A DNA stretch of 64,000 bases from Roseovarius sp. 217 (GCF_000152845.1 NZ_CH902584.1:856375-920374), one strand, 5' to 3'. Numbered from the stretch's first letter, positions 1 to 9,720 are shown. Numbers and translations are program-made. The notes: generated by a model from the sequence alone, not told the origin.

Positions 1-340
<340 letters not shown>

Positions 341-641
341 AAACGCGTCTCCGCGTATCCTTGACGTTCGAACCTCTGCACATCTTCAATGCACTACCGC
401 TTCGCTACTTGAGTGCAGATAAATCTACCCCCAATCGCTCCGCAGCATGGTCGACCCGGCTAAGGAAACGACCGCATTGAAAGTCATCTGTCTGATGTAC
501 ATCGTTTCCAAAGAAACGAAGTCCATACAAGACAGTGAAGCTGACACTCCATCATCGGGCCGAAACCCTAAGAGCGTTGATATACAGACGTTGATCCATC
601 GAAATGAACCAAACCGCCCACATATCTCTTCAGTTACCAAA

Positions 642-653
642 TTTTCAAAGAGC
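642..653 (-). promoter_or_regulatory. boxA-like antitermination element in the rRNA leader
   Basis: On the minus strand the leader between promoter and 16S contains GCTCTTTGAAAA, close to the boxA consensus TGCTCTTTA used by the Nus antitermination complex on rRNA operons. It lies about 300 nt upstream of the 16S 5' end, a normal place for boxA. Confidence 0.45.
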
Positions 654-800
654 GTCGAGACAAAATCAACCGGAAGCGCCAATCTACCTAGCGCAACCCG
701 CCAACCTTACCTCCGAAGTTCGTCCCGCAGCCTTCCCAAGAGCACCGCCCCAAGTCCGTCCCGCGTCCCAACAACCGCCTCAGCAGCGCCGGTGAAGGGG

Positions 801-829
801 TATTTACGGTTAGAGGCTCAGACCCGCAA
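801..829 (-). promoter_or_regulatory. rRNA operon promoter (minus strand)
   Basis: On the minus strand TTGCGG (complement of 824-829) and TAAATA (complement of 801-806) are separated by exactly 17 bp, a sigma-70 type promoter. It faces the 16S gene about 460 nt away, with A/T-rich runs (831-870) just upstream that could act as an UP element. Transcription would start near 793. Confidence 0.6.
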
Positions 830-918
830 CCCCTTTTTTACAGAAAAATGAAATTTTCTTCGCAGCGCCTGTTTTTTCTTCAAATGGCCCTGTTTTTCAA
901 CGTTTGAGGCACGAGCTC

Positions 919-949
919 TTGACCTTACAGTGACTGGAATCCCTATCTC
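919..949 (+). promoter_or_regulatory. CueR-type promoter/operator of copA
   Basis: TTGACC at 919-924 and TATCTC at 944-949 are separated by 19 bp, longer than the 17-bp optimum and characteristic of promoters activated by MerR-family proteins that untwist DNA. The spacer contains the near-perfect dyad TTACAGTGACTGGAA (925-939), close to the centre, as expected for a CueR operator. The regulator gene cueR is the second gene of the same operon, implying autoregulation by Cu(I). Confidence 0.7.
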
Positions 950-975
950 TTCACCAGAATAGCAAAGGAATCGTC

Positions 976-3435
976 ATGTCTGGTGGTGCAGGACTGAGAA
1001 TCGAAGTGCAGGGGCTAAGCTGTGCGGGATGTGCCGGACGGGCTGAGCGCGCGCTTAGCGGCGTGCCAGGGCTAAGCGACATCTCCGTCAATTTCGCCAA
1101 TGGGCAAGCGCATATGGTACTGCATGACGCCCGCGCCACCGACATCGCGAGGGCCCTGCGCGCGGCAAACTATCCGGCTCGCGAAGAAACCATCTCTCTC
1201 ACCGTTTCTGGGCTCAGTTGTGCATCGTGTGTGGCCCGGGCCGAGGCGGCGCTGAACGCGCTGCCCGCTGTGCTTGAGGCACGGGTCAACCTGGCGAATG
1301 GGACTGCCTATGTCCGATATCTCCCTGGCAGCACTGATGCTGGCGTTCTGGTTCGTGCCTTGACCGAAGCGGGCTATCCCTCCCGTATGAAAGATGACCA
1401 CGGAGAAGATCAGGCCGCGCGGCGCAGGGCGGAGATTGGCCAGGCGCGACGGCAGGTCTGGACTGCCGGATTGCTGACCCTGCCGGTCTTTGCGTTGGAA
1501 ATGGGCAGTCATGTGATCCCGGGCATGCACGCTCTGATTATGGACACGATTGGCATGACCACCTCATGGCTGGTACAGTTCGTGCTCACCACGTTGGTCC
1601 TGATCTGGCCCGGGCGGCAGTTTTATCGGCTCGGTGTCCCTGCATTGCTCAAGGTCGCTCCGGACATGAACAGCCTCGTGGCACTGGGCGCATCTGCGGC
1701 CTGGGCCTATTCGACCGTGGCACTCTTCCTGCCTGCATTCCTCCCTCAGGGCAGTAGCGCTGTCTATTTTGAGGCCGCAGCGGTGATCGTCACGTTGATT
1801 CTGACCGGCCGCTGGCTTGAGGCTCGTGCCAAGGGCCGCACCGGGGCAGCTATTCAGCGTCTGATCGGGCTGCAACCAAGAACCGCCCGTGTCGAACGCA
1901 AAGGCAATATCACCGACCTGCCAATAGAAGAGGTCGCGGTTGGTGACATCATTCACTTGAGACCCGGAGAAAAGGTGGCAATTGACGGAGAAGTGGTCGA
2001 AGGCTCCTCTTATATTGACGAGTCGATGATCACAGGTGAACCCGCACCGGTGGCCAAAGGGCCAAGCGATGCTGTCGTGGGCGGCACCGTGAATGGTGCG
2101 GGTGCCCTGAGTTTCCGTGCGACCGCAGTGGGACACGATACGGTGCTGGCACAGATAGTATCGATGATCGAAGAGGCACAAGGGGCCAAGCTGCCGGTTC
2201 AGGCATTGGCGGACCGGGTGGTGCGGATCTTTGTGCCAGTAGTGATCGCGATTGCGCTGCTAACGGTTGCGGTTTGGTTGATCCTCGGGCCTCAACCGGT
2301 TCTCACTCACGCGCTGGTGGCTGGAGTTTCGGTCCTGATCATCGCCTGCCCCTGTGCCATGGGTTTGGCGACGCCCACCTCGATCATGGTGGGCACCGGG
2401 CGTGCGGCAGAACTCGGTGTTCTTTTTCGCAAGGGCGAGGCCTTGCAGCGGCTGGATGAGGCGCAGATCGTAGCCTTTGACAAAACCGGCACCCTGACGC
2501 GCGGCAAGCCCGAAGTAACGCGCATCTCTCTGGCCGCGGAGCAGACTGAGGACGACATTTTGCGACTGGCCTCAGCCGCGCAATCCAAGTCCGAGCATCC
2601 GATTGCGCGCGCCATCGAAGATGCAGCGGCCCGCCGGGGGGTGGACATTCCGCAGGCCAAGACGTTTCAGGCAATTGCCGGGCATGGCATAATTGCAGAG
2701 GTAGAAGGTCACGCATTGGTGATAGGTTCCGCACGCCTGATGACCCGTGAGGCGATTGAAACAGGCGCATTGACTGACGCCGCGCAAAGCCTGGCCGCGG
2801 CGGGACAGACGGCCATCTATATTGCGATAGACGGGAAACTCGCCGCAGTGTTTGGCGTGGCGGACGCGGTCAAGCCGACAAGTCGCGCGGTGATCGAGGC
2901 CTTGCACGCCAAGGGCATCAAGACAGCCATGATCACCGGCGATAGCACGGCCACTGCTCAATCCATAGCCCAAGAGTTGGGGATCGACCATGTCGAAGCA
3001 GAGGTTCTGCCCGATGGCAAGGTGGCGGCGGTGCGAGCGCTGCAAGAGCGCTTTGGCGTGCTGGCCTTTGTGGGAGACGGGATCAATGACGCACCAGCAT
3101 TGGCACAAGCCGATGTGGGCATTGCCGTGGGCACCGGCACCGATGTGGCGATTGAGGCGGCCGATGTGGTCCTCATGTCGGGTGATCTGATCGGGGTGGT
3201 GAACGCACTCGATCTGTCACATCGCACCCTGCGCAATATTCGGCAGAACCTCTTTTGGGCCTTTGCCTATAATGCGGCCTTGATCCCGGTGGCGGCGGGC
3301 GTGCTCTATCCGGCCACGGGCACGATGCTCTCGCCCATGCTTGCGGCGGGCGCGATGGCCCTGTCGTCCGTTTTTGTTCTGTCGAACGCGCTGCGCCTCA
3401 AGCGTCTGCACCCGGCTATGGAGGGCACAGCATGA
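976..3435 (+). CDS. copA: Cu(I)-exporting P1B-type ATPase CopA
   Basis: This 819-residue ATPase exports cytosolic Cu(I) across the inner membrane. Two N-terminal heavy-metal-associated domains carry CxxC motifs (C16/C19 in SCAGC and C82/C85 in SCASC). The membrane metal-site motif CPC lies near residue 459, followed by the phosphorylation motif DKTGT (D502) and the hinge motif GDGINDAP near residue 701. CPC with two HMA domains fits the copper/silver subgroup. It overlaps cueR by 4 nt (ATGA), and the MerR-type promoter upstream supports copper control. Length is normal for the family. Silver transport is possible as well. Confidence 0.95.
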   Translation: MSGGAGLRIEVQGLSCAGCAGRAERALSGVPGLSDISVNFANGQAHMVLHDARATDIARALRAANYPAREETISLTVSGLSCASCVARAEAALNALPAVLEARVNLANGTAYVRYLPGSTDAGVLVRALTEAGYPSRMKDDHGEDQAARRRAEIGQARRQVWTAGLLTLPVFALEMGSHVIPGMHALIMDTIGMTTSWLVQFVLTTLVLIWPGRQFYRLGVPALLKVAPDMNSLVALGASAAWAYSTVALFLPAFLPQGSSAVYFEAAAVIVTLILTGRWLEARAKGRTGAAIQRLIGLQPRTARVERKGNITDLPIEEVAVGDIIHLRPGEKVAIDGEVVEGSSYIDESMITGEPAPVAKGPSDAVVGGTVNGAGALSFRATAVGHDTVLAQIVSMIEEAQGAKLPVQALADRVVRIFVPVVIAIALLTVAVWLILGPQPVLTHALVAGVSVLIIACPCAMGLATPTSIMVGTGRAAELGVLFRKGEALQRLDEAQIVAFDKTGTLTRGKPEVTRISLAAEQTEDDILRLASAAQSKSEHPIARAIEDAAARRGVDIPQAKTFQAIAGHGIIAEVEGHALVIGSARLMTREAIETGALTDAAQSLAAAGQTAIYIAIDGKLAAVFGVADAVKPTSRAVIEALHAKGIKTAMITGDSTATAQSIAQELGIDHVEAEVLPDGKVAAVRALQERFGVLAFVGDGINDAPALAQADVGIAVGTGTDVAIEAADVVLMSGDLIGVVNALDLSHRTLRNIRQNLFWAFAYNAALIPVAAGVLYPATGTMLSPMLAAGAMALSSVFVLSNALRLKRLHPAMEGTA

Positions 3436-3818
3436 ACATTTCAGAAGTGGCACGAGAAACCGGCCTGCCTGCCAAGACCATTCGCTACTATGAAGACATC
3501 GGACTCATCCGTCCTCTGCGTGAAAGCAACGGTTACCGGGCCTTTCGCAAGAGCGACATCCACAAGCTGGCATTCTTGGCCCGGGCCCGCGCCTTGGGCT
3601 TCTCTATCGAGGATTGTCGCAAGCTCCTGGCGCTCTACGAGGATCAGGACCGCGCGAGCGGTGATGTCAAACATTTGGCTGAAGAGCATTTGGCGCAGAT
3701 TGAGGACAAAATCGCTCAGTTGCAATCCATGCAGGCTACCTTGCGCCATCTGGTGCGGGAATGCGCCGGTGACGCCCGCCCAGATTGTCCGATCCTTCGA
3801 GATCTCGCCGAAGGCTAA
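3432..3818 (+). CDS. cueR: Cu(I)-responsive MerR-family regulator CueR/HmrR
   Basis: This 128-residue MerR-family activator starts with the winged-helix motif (TGLPAKTIRYYEDIGLI), continues into a long dimerisation helix and ends with the Cu(I)-binding loop. C111 and C119 in CAGDARPDC match the two-cysteine loop of CueR and HmrR, which senses monovalent metals. It starts inside the copA stop (ATGA overlap), so the two are translationally coupled and presumably transcribed from the 19-bp-spacer promoter at 919-949. This short loop distinguishes it from divalent-metal sensors such as ZntR. Confidence 0.93.
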   Translation: MNISEVARETGLPAKTIRYYEDIGLIRPLRESNGYRAFRKSDIHKLAFLARARALGFSIEDCRKLLALYEDQDRASGDVKHLAEEHLAQIEDKIAQLQSMQATLRHLVRECAGDARPDCPILRDLAEG

Positions 3819-3910
3819 ACAGACCGGGGGCACTGCCGCCGAATCCCCGAGGTATTTTAGGCCAGATGATTGCGACTTTGCGTTTCGCCTTAGGTCGAGC
3901 ACCCAAACCG

Positions 3911-5683
3911 TCACTTGCCGTAAGCGAGCCCTTCACGGCGAGGATCCGCGCCACCAAACAAACGCGCGCCCTGTTCGATCACATGCAGCCCAGACGTGAG
4001 GGAGGTCTCCCGGACCTCAAAGCCCATGGCAGTCAGTGGCTCCGCCAGCGCGCTTGCCTCAGGTTCGATGTCATAGGGACCAAAACGATTGACCAGATGC
4101 GGCAGGCTGACCGCCTCTTGCACATCCATACCCCAATCCACCCAAGCGATGATTGTCTTGACCACATAGCCTATAATCTGGCTACCGCCCGGACTGCCGA
4201 GAATGAGCACAGGCCGCCCATCACGGCGCAGGATGGTCGGGGTCATAGAAGACCGTGGTCGCTTGCCCGGAGCGACCGCATTGGCAATCGGCACACCGTT
4301 CTCATGGGTGGCAAATGAGAAATCGGTCAACTCGTTGTTGAGCAGGAAACCCCGCACCAAAAGGCGTGAACCAAAGCCATTCTCGATGGTCGTGGTCATC
4401 GAGAGCGCATTGCCATGGCTATCGACAATCGAAATATGCGACGTTGAGGGCAGTTCCAGGGACTGATCATCGGCCCAGTTTAGAGCATGGTCGAATTCGG
4501 GGGTGCCGGGCGAGACCTGTGGCAAGGCATCGTCACCCCTCAAGAGATCAGAACGAGATTTCAGGTAGTCAGGTGAGAGCAAACCTTTGAGCGGAACAGG
4601 CAAGAAATCGCTATCCGCAAGATAGCGCCCCCGGTCTGCATAGGCCAAGCGGCTGGCATCACCGATCAGGCGCCAAGCCTCAGGGCTATCAGAGCCAAGG
4701 GCTGCCAGATCAAACGACTCCAAGAGCCCAAGAATTTGCCCCAGAGTGATTGCCCCCGACGAGGGTGGGCCCATGCCGCAAACCTCAAAGCCGCGATACG
4801 GCGTGCATATAGCAGGTCGTTCCTTGACCCGGTAGATCGCCAGATCAAGCGGACTGAGGACCCCCGGATTTCGACCCGAGCGCTGCACCCGTTCTGCGAT
4901 GTCGAGCGCCAGCTCGCCGGTGTAGAACGCCTTGACACCCTCCTGCGCAAGAAGCTGCAGGGTATTGGCATAGTCCGGATTGCGCAAGATTTGCCCCGCT
5001 GTGAGCGGCGCGCCATCCGGCAGAAAATAATCGCGGGTTTCCGCAAAGACCTTCAAGTGGTCTGCATCCGCGGCAATCAAACCAGCCAGACGCGGGCTAA
5101 CCGGGAATCCATCCTCGGCCAGCCGTATCGCATCGGTGAAAAGCCCTGACCAATCGGCACGCCCCCACCGGGCATGTGCGTCGGCCATGAGCGCGGGCGT
5201 GCCGGGTGTGCCGACGGATCGTCCGCCCACGACCGCATCAAAGAATTGCAACGGCTCCCCGGCCTCATCCTGAAAGAGGGTCGGTGTAACGGCAAGTGGC
5301 GCTGTTTCGCGCCCGTCCAATGTGGTGATTTCTCCGCTCTGGCCATCATGCCAAACAAGGAAGGCCCCACCACCCAAACCAGAACTTTGCGGCTCAACCA
5401 GACCAAGCACGGCTTGGACGGACACCATGGCGTCCGCAGCAGTTCCGCCCGCCGCCAACACACGAGCGCCGGCCTCAACCGCCAGGGGATGCGCGGCAGC
5501 GATCATCCAAGTCTGCGCTTCGACCGGACGACCTGCGTCCTTGGCGGCCTGTGCCGCCTCCAACATCGGAGGCACTTGCACTGCCCCTGCCCCGGCGCCC
5601 TCCGGCGCGACCGTATCAGCGGTCTGTTGCGCCAGACCCGGACCGCAAAAGAGTACCCCAACAGCCAGAACAAGCGCGCGCAT
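3911..5683 (-). CDS. ggt: Gamma-glutamyltransferase (glutathione hydrolase)
   Basis: This 590-residue Ntn hydrolase transfers or hydrolyses gamma-glutamyl groups of glutathione in the periplasm. The start chosen at 5683 has an AGGGAG ribosome site and opens with a signal peptide (MRALVLAVGVLFCGPGLAQ); a longer in-frame extension upstream would overlap the next gene and is rejected. The self-cleavage site is in STSHISIVD, where the Thr becomes the N-terminal nucleophile of the small subunit, and the GSPGGSQII oxyanion/binding motif follows. It lies 11 nt downstream of the RNA methyltransferase gene and is probably co-transcribed with it. Confidence 0.94.
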   Translation of the reverse strand: MRALVLAVGVLFCGPGLAQQTADTVAPEGAGAGAVQVPPMLEAAQAAKDAGRPVEAQTWMIAAAHPLAVEAGARVLAAGGTAADAMVSVQAVLGLVEPQSSGLGGGAFLVWHDGQSGEITTLDGRETAPLAVTPTLFQDEAGEPLQFFDAVVGGRSVGTPGTPALMADAHARWGRADWSGLFTDAIRLAEDGFPVSPRLAGLIAADADHLKVFAETRDYFLPDGAPLTAGQILRNPDYANTLQLLAQEGVKAFYTGELALDIAERVQRSGRNPGVLSPLDLAIYRVKERPAICTPYRGFEVCGMGPPSSGAITLGQILGLLESFDLAALGSDSPEAWRLIGDASRLAYADRGRYLADSDFLPVPLKGLLSPDYLKSRSDLLRGDDALPQVSPGTPEFDHALNWADDQSLELPSTSHISIVDSHGNALSMTTTIENGFGSRLLVRGFLLNNELTDFSFATHENGVPIANAVAPGKRPRSSMTPTILRRDGRPVLILGSPGGSQIIGYVVKTIIAWVDWGMDVQEAVSLPHLVNRFGPYDIEPEASALAEPLTAMGFEVRETSLTSGLHVIEQGARLFGGADPRREGLAYGK

Positions 5684-5694
5684 CGTCGGTCTCC

Positions 5695-6807
5695 CTAGAG
5701 TGGATCGGTACGCCAGAGCGTCACCTTGAGCCCACCATGCGCCACCGGCGGTCCCGGTGGCAAGAAGGGCAGACCGGTCGTCTTCGCAAGGCCTGCGTCG
5801 CTCGTGACGAGCCCGACGCGCCAACCCTTCATTTCTCGCTTTAGAACATCGCCCAAGCTGGCATAGAGGCCGAAGAGCAATTTGCGGTTGCCAATGCGCG
5901 CGCCATAGGGCGGGTTGACCATCACCAATCCCGGTGGCCCGTCCGGTCGGGTCAACGCCGATAGCGGCTGGCAGGTAAACTGCGTGATCCCATCCACCCC
6001 TGCGCGCTCCGCATTCTGGGACGCCATACGAACGGCGCCTGCGTCGCGATCAAAGCCGAAAAATCTCAAAGGTGTCTCACGCGCGCCTGCGGGATGCGAC
6101 ATCGCCGCCCAAGCCACAGACTCAAACGCGGCCATATCTTCAAACGCAAAGCGGCGCGCGCGCCCGGGGTGACGCCCCGTCGCGATCTCTGCCGCCTCAA
6201 TAGGAAAGGTCCCCGAGCCGCACATCGGATCGAGAACCGGCTCGCGCCCGTCATAGCCGCATTGCCGCAGGAAAAGCGCCGCGAGGGTCTCGCGCATTGG
6301 GGCCTTGCCAACCGCCTCTTTGTACCCGCGCCGGTGCAGCGGTTCGCCCGAGGTATCAAGGCTGAAGGTCACCAGATCATCCTCGATCCGGGCCATAAGG
6401 CGCAGCGCCGCCTCATCATGCACTTGCGCGCCAAGCGTCTCGGTGATCGCCTTAACGATCCTCTCTTCAGCGGCTCCTGCGTGATAGATCTTGGACTTTC
6501 GGCACGTCACTTCGACGCGCAGCGGGACATCGGCGCGCAGGTGCGCGGCCCACTCGAATTTGCGCGCGCGTTTGTCAAGTTGCGCCAGATGAAAGGCGCG
6601 GAACGAGCCAATCCGCGCCAGCACCCGCCCCGCACCGCGCAATTCCAGATTTGCCCGCCATACATCGGGCCAGAGCCCCACGAAACTGACCCCTCCAGGC
6701 AGGATTGTGACCGGACCGAACCCGTGCTCAATAGCCTCTTCGGCTAGAGCATTTTCATGCCCCGGTGGTGCGGCGAGAAATATCTCAAAAGGCTCTGATT
6801 GGCTCAT
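5695..6807 (-). CDS. THUMP-domain class I SAM-dependent RNA methyltransferase (RlmL-like)
   Basis: This 370-residue protein has an N-terminal THUMP RNA-binding region (about residues 40-155), then a Rossmann methyltransferase with the SAM-binding motif DPMCGSGTFPIEA and the catalytic motif NPPYG typical of N2-guanine or N6-adenine RNA methylation. It resembles the first half of E. coli RlmL (m2G2445 of 23S rRNA) and Bacillus YpsC. The target is an inference from the family. It lacks the second methyltransferase module (RlmK) found in the gammaproteobacterial fusion. Confidence 0.88.
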   Translation of the reverse strand: MSQSEPFEIFLAAPPGHENALAEEAIEHGFGPVTILPGGVSFVGLWPDVWRANLELRGAGRVLARIGSFRAFHLAQLDKRARKFEWAAHLRADVPLRVEVTCRKSKIYHAGAAEERIVKAITETLGAQVHDEAALRLMARIEDDLVTFSLDTSGEPLHRRGYKEAVGKAPMRETLAALFLRQCGYDGREPVLDPMCGSGTFPIEAAEIATGRHPGRARRFAFEDMAAFESVAWAAMSHPAGARETPLRFFGFDRDAGAVRMASQNAERAGVDGITQFTCQPLSALTRPDGPPGLVMVNPPYGARIGNRKLLFGLYASLGDVLKREMKGWRVGLVTSDAGLAKTTGLPFLPPGPPVAHGGLKVTLWRTDPL

Positions 6808-6846
6808 TGCGCCGTCATAAGAGGAATTGCAGCCAAAGGCGAGCGC

Positions 6847-7833
6847 TCAGAGCATTGAGGGCACAACCTGATCAGGCGGGCGATGCCCATCGTCAAAGGT
6901 CTTGATGTTGATGATGACCTTTTCGCCCATCTCGATCCGACCTTCGAGAGTGGCCGATCCCATATGCGGCAAGAGAACGACATTCTTGAGCTCTCGCAAT
7001 CGGGGATTGATGTCCGCACCGTGCTCGTAGACATCAAGCCCGGCACCCGCGATTTCACCTGCCCGCAGCATGCGCGTCAGGGCATTCTCGTCGATGACCT
7101 CGCCGCGTGACGTGTTGACGATCACCGCGTCGGGCTTCATCAACTTGAGCCGCCGCGCATTCATCAGGTGAAAGGTGGAAGGCGTATGCGGGCAGTTGAT
7201 GCTGAGCACATCCATCCGCGCCACCATTTGATCGAGGCTCTCCCAATAGGTTGCCTGCAAGGCCTCTTCGGTTTCGGGACGCAACCGGCGGCGATTGTGG
7301 TAATGGATCTGCATGCCAAAGGCGGCGGCGCGCCGCGCCACTGCCTGTCCGATCCGCCCCATGCCAAGAATACCCAGACGCCGCCCAGCAACCCGGCCAC
7401 CCAGCAAAGCTGTCGGCGACCAACCCTGCCAGTCACCAGACTGCATTACTGCCAAGCCCTCGGGCAAGCGTCGCGTTACGCTAAGAAGCAGGGCCATGGT
7501 CATATCCGCAGTATCATCAGCGGACACTCCCGGTGTGTTTGATACGAGAATTCCATGCTGGCGCGCGGTGCCTACGTCAATGTGATCAACCCCTGCCCCG
7601 TAGTTGGCGATGAGTTTCAGACGGTCCCCGGCCTGCGCGATCAGGCTGGCATCAATCCGGTCCGATAGCGTTGGGACCAGCACATCGACGTCCCTGACGG
7701 CACGCGCCAGTTCCTCGCGAGTCATTGGCGCATCTGTCTCGCGCAATCGGACATCAAACAGTTCACGCATCCGCGTCTCCACCGGTTCAGGCAGGCGTCG
7801 CGTAACGACAACACTCAGGCGTGCAGATGGCAT
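6847..7833 (-). CDS. D-2-hydroxyacid dehydrogenase (glyoxylate/hydroxypyruvate reductase type)
   Basis: This 328-residue NAD(P)-dependent dehydrogenase interconverts 2-oxo and D-2-hydroxy acids. The Rossmann motif GILGMGRIGQAVARR lies in the middle. The catalytic triad is visible as Arg in NTSRGE, Glu in GLDVYE and His in LPHMGSAT. The run YGAGVDHIDV upstream binds the substrate carboxylate. An AAGGAGG ribosome site precedes the ATG. The closest described activities are D-glycerate dehydrogenase and GhrB-like glyoxylate reductase; sequence alone does not settle the substrate. It stands 39 nt upstream of the RNA methyltransferase gene on the same strand. Confidence 0.9.
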   Translation of the reverse strand: MPSARLSVVVTRRLPEPVETRMRELFDVRLRETDAPMTREELARAVRDVDVLVPTLSDRIDASLIAQAGDRLKLIANYGAGVDHIDVGTARQHGILVSNTPGVSADDTADMTMALLLSVTRRLPEGLAVMQSGDWQGWSPTALLGGRVAGRRLGILGMGRIGQAVARRAAAFGMQIHYHNRRRLRPETEEALQATYWESLDQMVARMDVLSINCPHTPSTFHLMNARRLKLMKPDAVIVNTSRGEVIDENALTRMLRAGEIAGAGLDVYEHGADINPRLRELKNVVLLPHMGSATLEGRIEMGEKVIINIKTFDDGHRPPDQVVPSML

Positions 7834-7936
7834 GAAGCCCTCCTTAAAACTTTCCTTTCAGGCGCGTTGCTGCCAGAGTGGCGCAGGAAAGAGCGGGGCA
7901 CAAGAACCCCCTTGCAATTTGTCGGGCAGAAATCGA

Positions 7937-8440
7937 ATGACAGTGATGAAATCAGGTCTTGCGGCCGTTTTTACGTTGATATTTGTCGGTCCGCTGGCCG
8001 CCACCGCTGAAGACCGTGGGCCCGTCACAAACCTACCTCTACCGCGTTTTGTGTCGATGAAGGCCGCCGAGGGGAATGTGCGCCGGGGGCCCAGCCTGAC
8101 GCATCGGATTGACTGGATCTTTAAGCGCCGCGATATGCCGCTCGAGATCACCGCAGAGCATGGCCATTGGCGGCGGGTGCGTGACCGCGATGGCGCAGGC
8201 GGTTGGGTGCATTACACGCTCTTGTCAGGCGTACGCACAGCAAGTGTCGAAGTCGAGATGCTGGATCTTCTGGTCAGGCCTGAGCCGGATACAATGGTTG
8301 TGGCGCGGCTGGAGCAAGGCGTCATTGCCCGAGTCGAGGAATGCAAGCCTGACTGGTGCGCGATCTCGGCTGCGGGATACGACGGATGGGCCCCCAAAAC
8401 TGCACTCTGGGGTGTCAAAGCCAGCGAAACCTTTGAATGA
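7937..8440 (+). CDS. Exported SH3-like (DUF1058-type) protein
   Basis: This 167-residue protein begins with a short signal peptide (MTVMKSGLAAVFTLIF...AATAED) and contains two bacterial SH3-like segments: NVRRGPSLTHRIDW with GGWVHYTLLSG, then VRPEPDTMVVARLEQG with YDGWAPKTALWGV. Such periplasmic modules bind peptides or cell wall in other proteins. The ATG at 7937 gives a clean signal peptide; the ATG at 7946 is an alternative. Longer in-frame extensions upstream overlap the divergent dehydrogenase and lack signals. Specific role unknown. Confidence 0.8.
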   Translation: MTVMKSGLAAVFTLIFVGPLAATAEDRGPVTNLPLPRFVSMKAAEGNVRRGPSLTHRIDWIFKRRDMPLEITAEHGHWRRVRDRDGAGGWVHYTLLSGVRTASVEVEMLDLLVRPEPDTMVVARLEQGVIARVEECKPDWCAISAAGYDGWAPKTALWGVKASETFE

Positions 8441-8492
8441 TGCAGCCAATTATGCGAAGGATTCCAAAGTAATTTCAGAAACATAATGAGCG

Positions 8493-8517
8493 AAACACAC
8501 GAGTAGGTGTTTTTTTT
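8493..8517 (+). terminator. Rho-independent terminator after the SH3-like gene
   Basis: AAACAC (8493-8498) pairs with GTGTTT (8507-8512) around an 8-nt loop and runs into a tract of eight T. The stem is weak but position and T-run fit a terminator between the SH3-like gene and tRNA-Gln. Confidence 0.5.
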
Positions 8518-8568
8518 ACCAAGCACCCTTGAACCGCGCCAAGGTCCAGAGTAATTAGCGCGGCACGT

Positions 8569-8643
8569 TGGGGTGTAGCCAAGTGGTAAGGCATCGGTTT
8601 TTGGTACCGTGTACCGTAGGTTCGAATCCTACCACCCCAGCCA
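8569..8643 (+). tRNA. tRNA-Gln (anticodon TTG)
   Basis: This 75-nt cloverleaf has acceptor TGGGGTG (8569-8575) pairing with CACCCCA (8633-8639), D-stem GCC/GGC, anticodon stem TCGGT/ACCGT with loop TTTTGGT (anticodon TTG at 8601-8603), and TTCGAAT in the T loop. CCA is encoded (8641-8643). Its 3' end forms the attachment sequence that recurs at 44275 and 47680, so the gene has been reconstituted by the integrating element and remains complete. Confidence 0.96.
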
Positions 8644-8648
8644 AGTCT
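8627..8648 (+). repeat. Attachment site, copy 1 (att in tRNA-Gln 3' end)
   Basis: The run TCCTACCACCCCAGCCA (8627-8643) is the 3' end of tRNA-Gln and is followed by AGTCT (8644-8648). The whole 22-bp run recurs identically at 47680-47701, and its first 17 bp recur at 44275-44291. This is the usual signature of integration by a tyrosine recombinase into the T arm of a tRNA gene. Confidence 0.88.
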
Positions 8649-9244
8649 CCTAAGTTAATATTTTTCAATAACTTAGACGAGATACAATATTCATCTCCGG
8701 AACACTTTGCCGTGCCACGGCTTCGTATCACCTTGGCCCATTGTGAACCGACGAGTCGATCAAACCGGCCAACTCTAAAGCAACGGATCGCAGGGACAGG
8801 GCGCTCAAGACCGCACACGCTGTGATTTGCCCCAGTCTCTGCCGCCTGTAGGCCGAGAACGGGCGCTTCCGACACCGATTCGAGTTCGACAGATAGAAGG
8901 ACACAGTCGCCTGCGCCTCGAGATCATCCACGACAGAGCCGCTACCGTCTTCGGAGCCTCAAAAGGCAGATGCGTAAAGCATCACCCAGAGCGACAGCTT
9001 GACAGAGCGAACATATCCCCCAGAAACTCCGACACAGGTGTCAGCCCGGAGACACTTTGGGAGCAGCGCCATCGAACACCGATGTGAAGCGCAGCATGAA
9101 GAGGCCGCAAATCGAGTCGATCTGGCCTTCCTGATTTCTAGATGACCTCAGTCCACCCAAACGGCAAGCGGGAGTTCATTTAACTCGCGGCGGATGCCTC
9201 TCCAACGTGGCAGCTCACCATCCAAGACCTAAGTGAATTTATTG
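8649..9244. other. No recognisable gene
   Basis: About 600 bp right of the att site. Short reading frames occur on both strands, but none has a convincing ribosome site, codon pattern or recognisable motif. It may be degraded island material. Confidence 0.4.
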
Positions 9245-9601
9245 TCATGAGTGGGGAAATAAGATGTGCGAGTTCATGGTCACTTCGTCGTTCGGAATAG
9301 AACCGGGATCAGATCGCGTTCCACGACGATATCGTATGAGCTCCTGAACAAAGAGGTCGCGACCGCGTTTCGGCATCTTTGTGGCCCACATCGATGATGC
9401 TCGCCTTGACCTTGTAGGCATACGGACGCCCAGGCACCCAGCCGGGTGGGGAAAGGCCCCCAGTACCTGAAAATCGGTGGGCGAGTCGTTTACAGGACCG
9501 AAGACTTGGAGGTTTTCGGGCGCGAAATGCTGCGAGCAGCCGACGAGCAGAAGAACGGCAGATAGCCACAACACATCAAACCTGCCGCCTCGCCGGGGCA
9601 A
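9245..9601 (-). CDS. Possible small lipoprotein (118 aa)
   Basis: The frame opens with a basic N-terminus and a hydrophobic stretch ending in LLLVGCSQ, a lipobox-like motif with a candidate modified cysteine. The remainder has no recognised domain and the codon pattern is ambiguous, since another minus frame is also open over part of it. A decayed or frameshifted lipoprotein gene is as likely as an intact one. Confidence 0.3.
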   Translation of the reverse strand: MPRRGGRFDVLWLSAVLLLVGCSQHFAPENLQVFGPVNDSPTDFQVLGAFPHPAGCLGVRMPTRSRRASSMWATKMPKRGRDLFVQELIRYRRGTRSDPGSIPNDEVTMNSHILFPHS

Positions 9602-9679
9602 GAGCTAAAGCTGCGTTAAGCATTTGCATTGCCAGATGATGATCTCTCGGCTAACCTGCTGTAGGCCCAGAAAATGGGC

Positions 9680-9698
9680 GCGCATAGTTACCATGCGC
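9680..9698. promoter_or_regulatory. Inverted repeat upstream of the WYL regulator (candidate operator)
   Basis: GCGCAT (9680-9685) and ATGCGC (9693-9698) form a perfect 6-bp dyad with a 7-bp spacer, 22 bp before the start of the WYL gene. BrxR/CapW-type WYL repressors bind inverted repeats in front of their own defence operons, so this is the natural candidate site. No binding data are implied. Confidence 0.45.
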
Positions 9699-9720
9699 AT
9701 CAGGGGGCTGGGAGGCCACG

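Noticed and set aside
8555..9087. Several short frames after the tRNA (both strands)
   Set aside because: They overlap the tRNA gene or each other and contain no motif or ribosome site.
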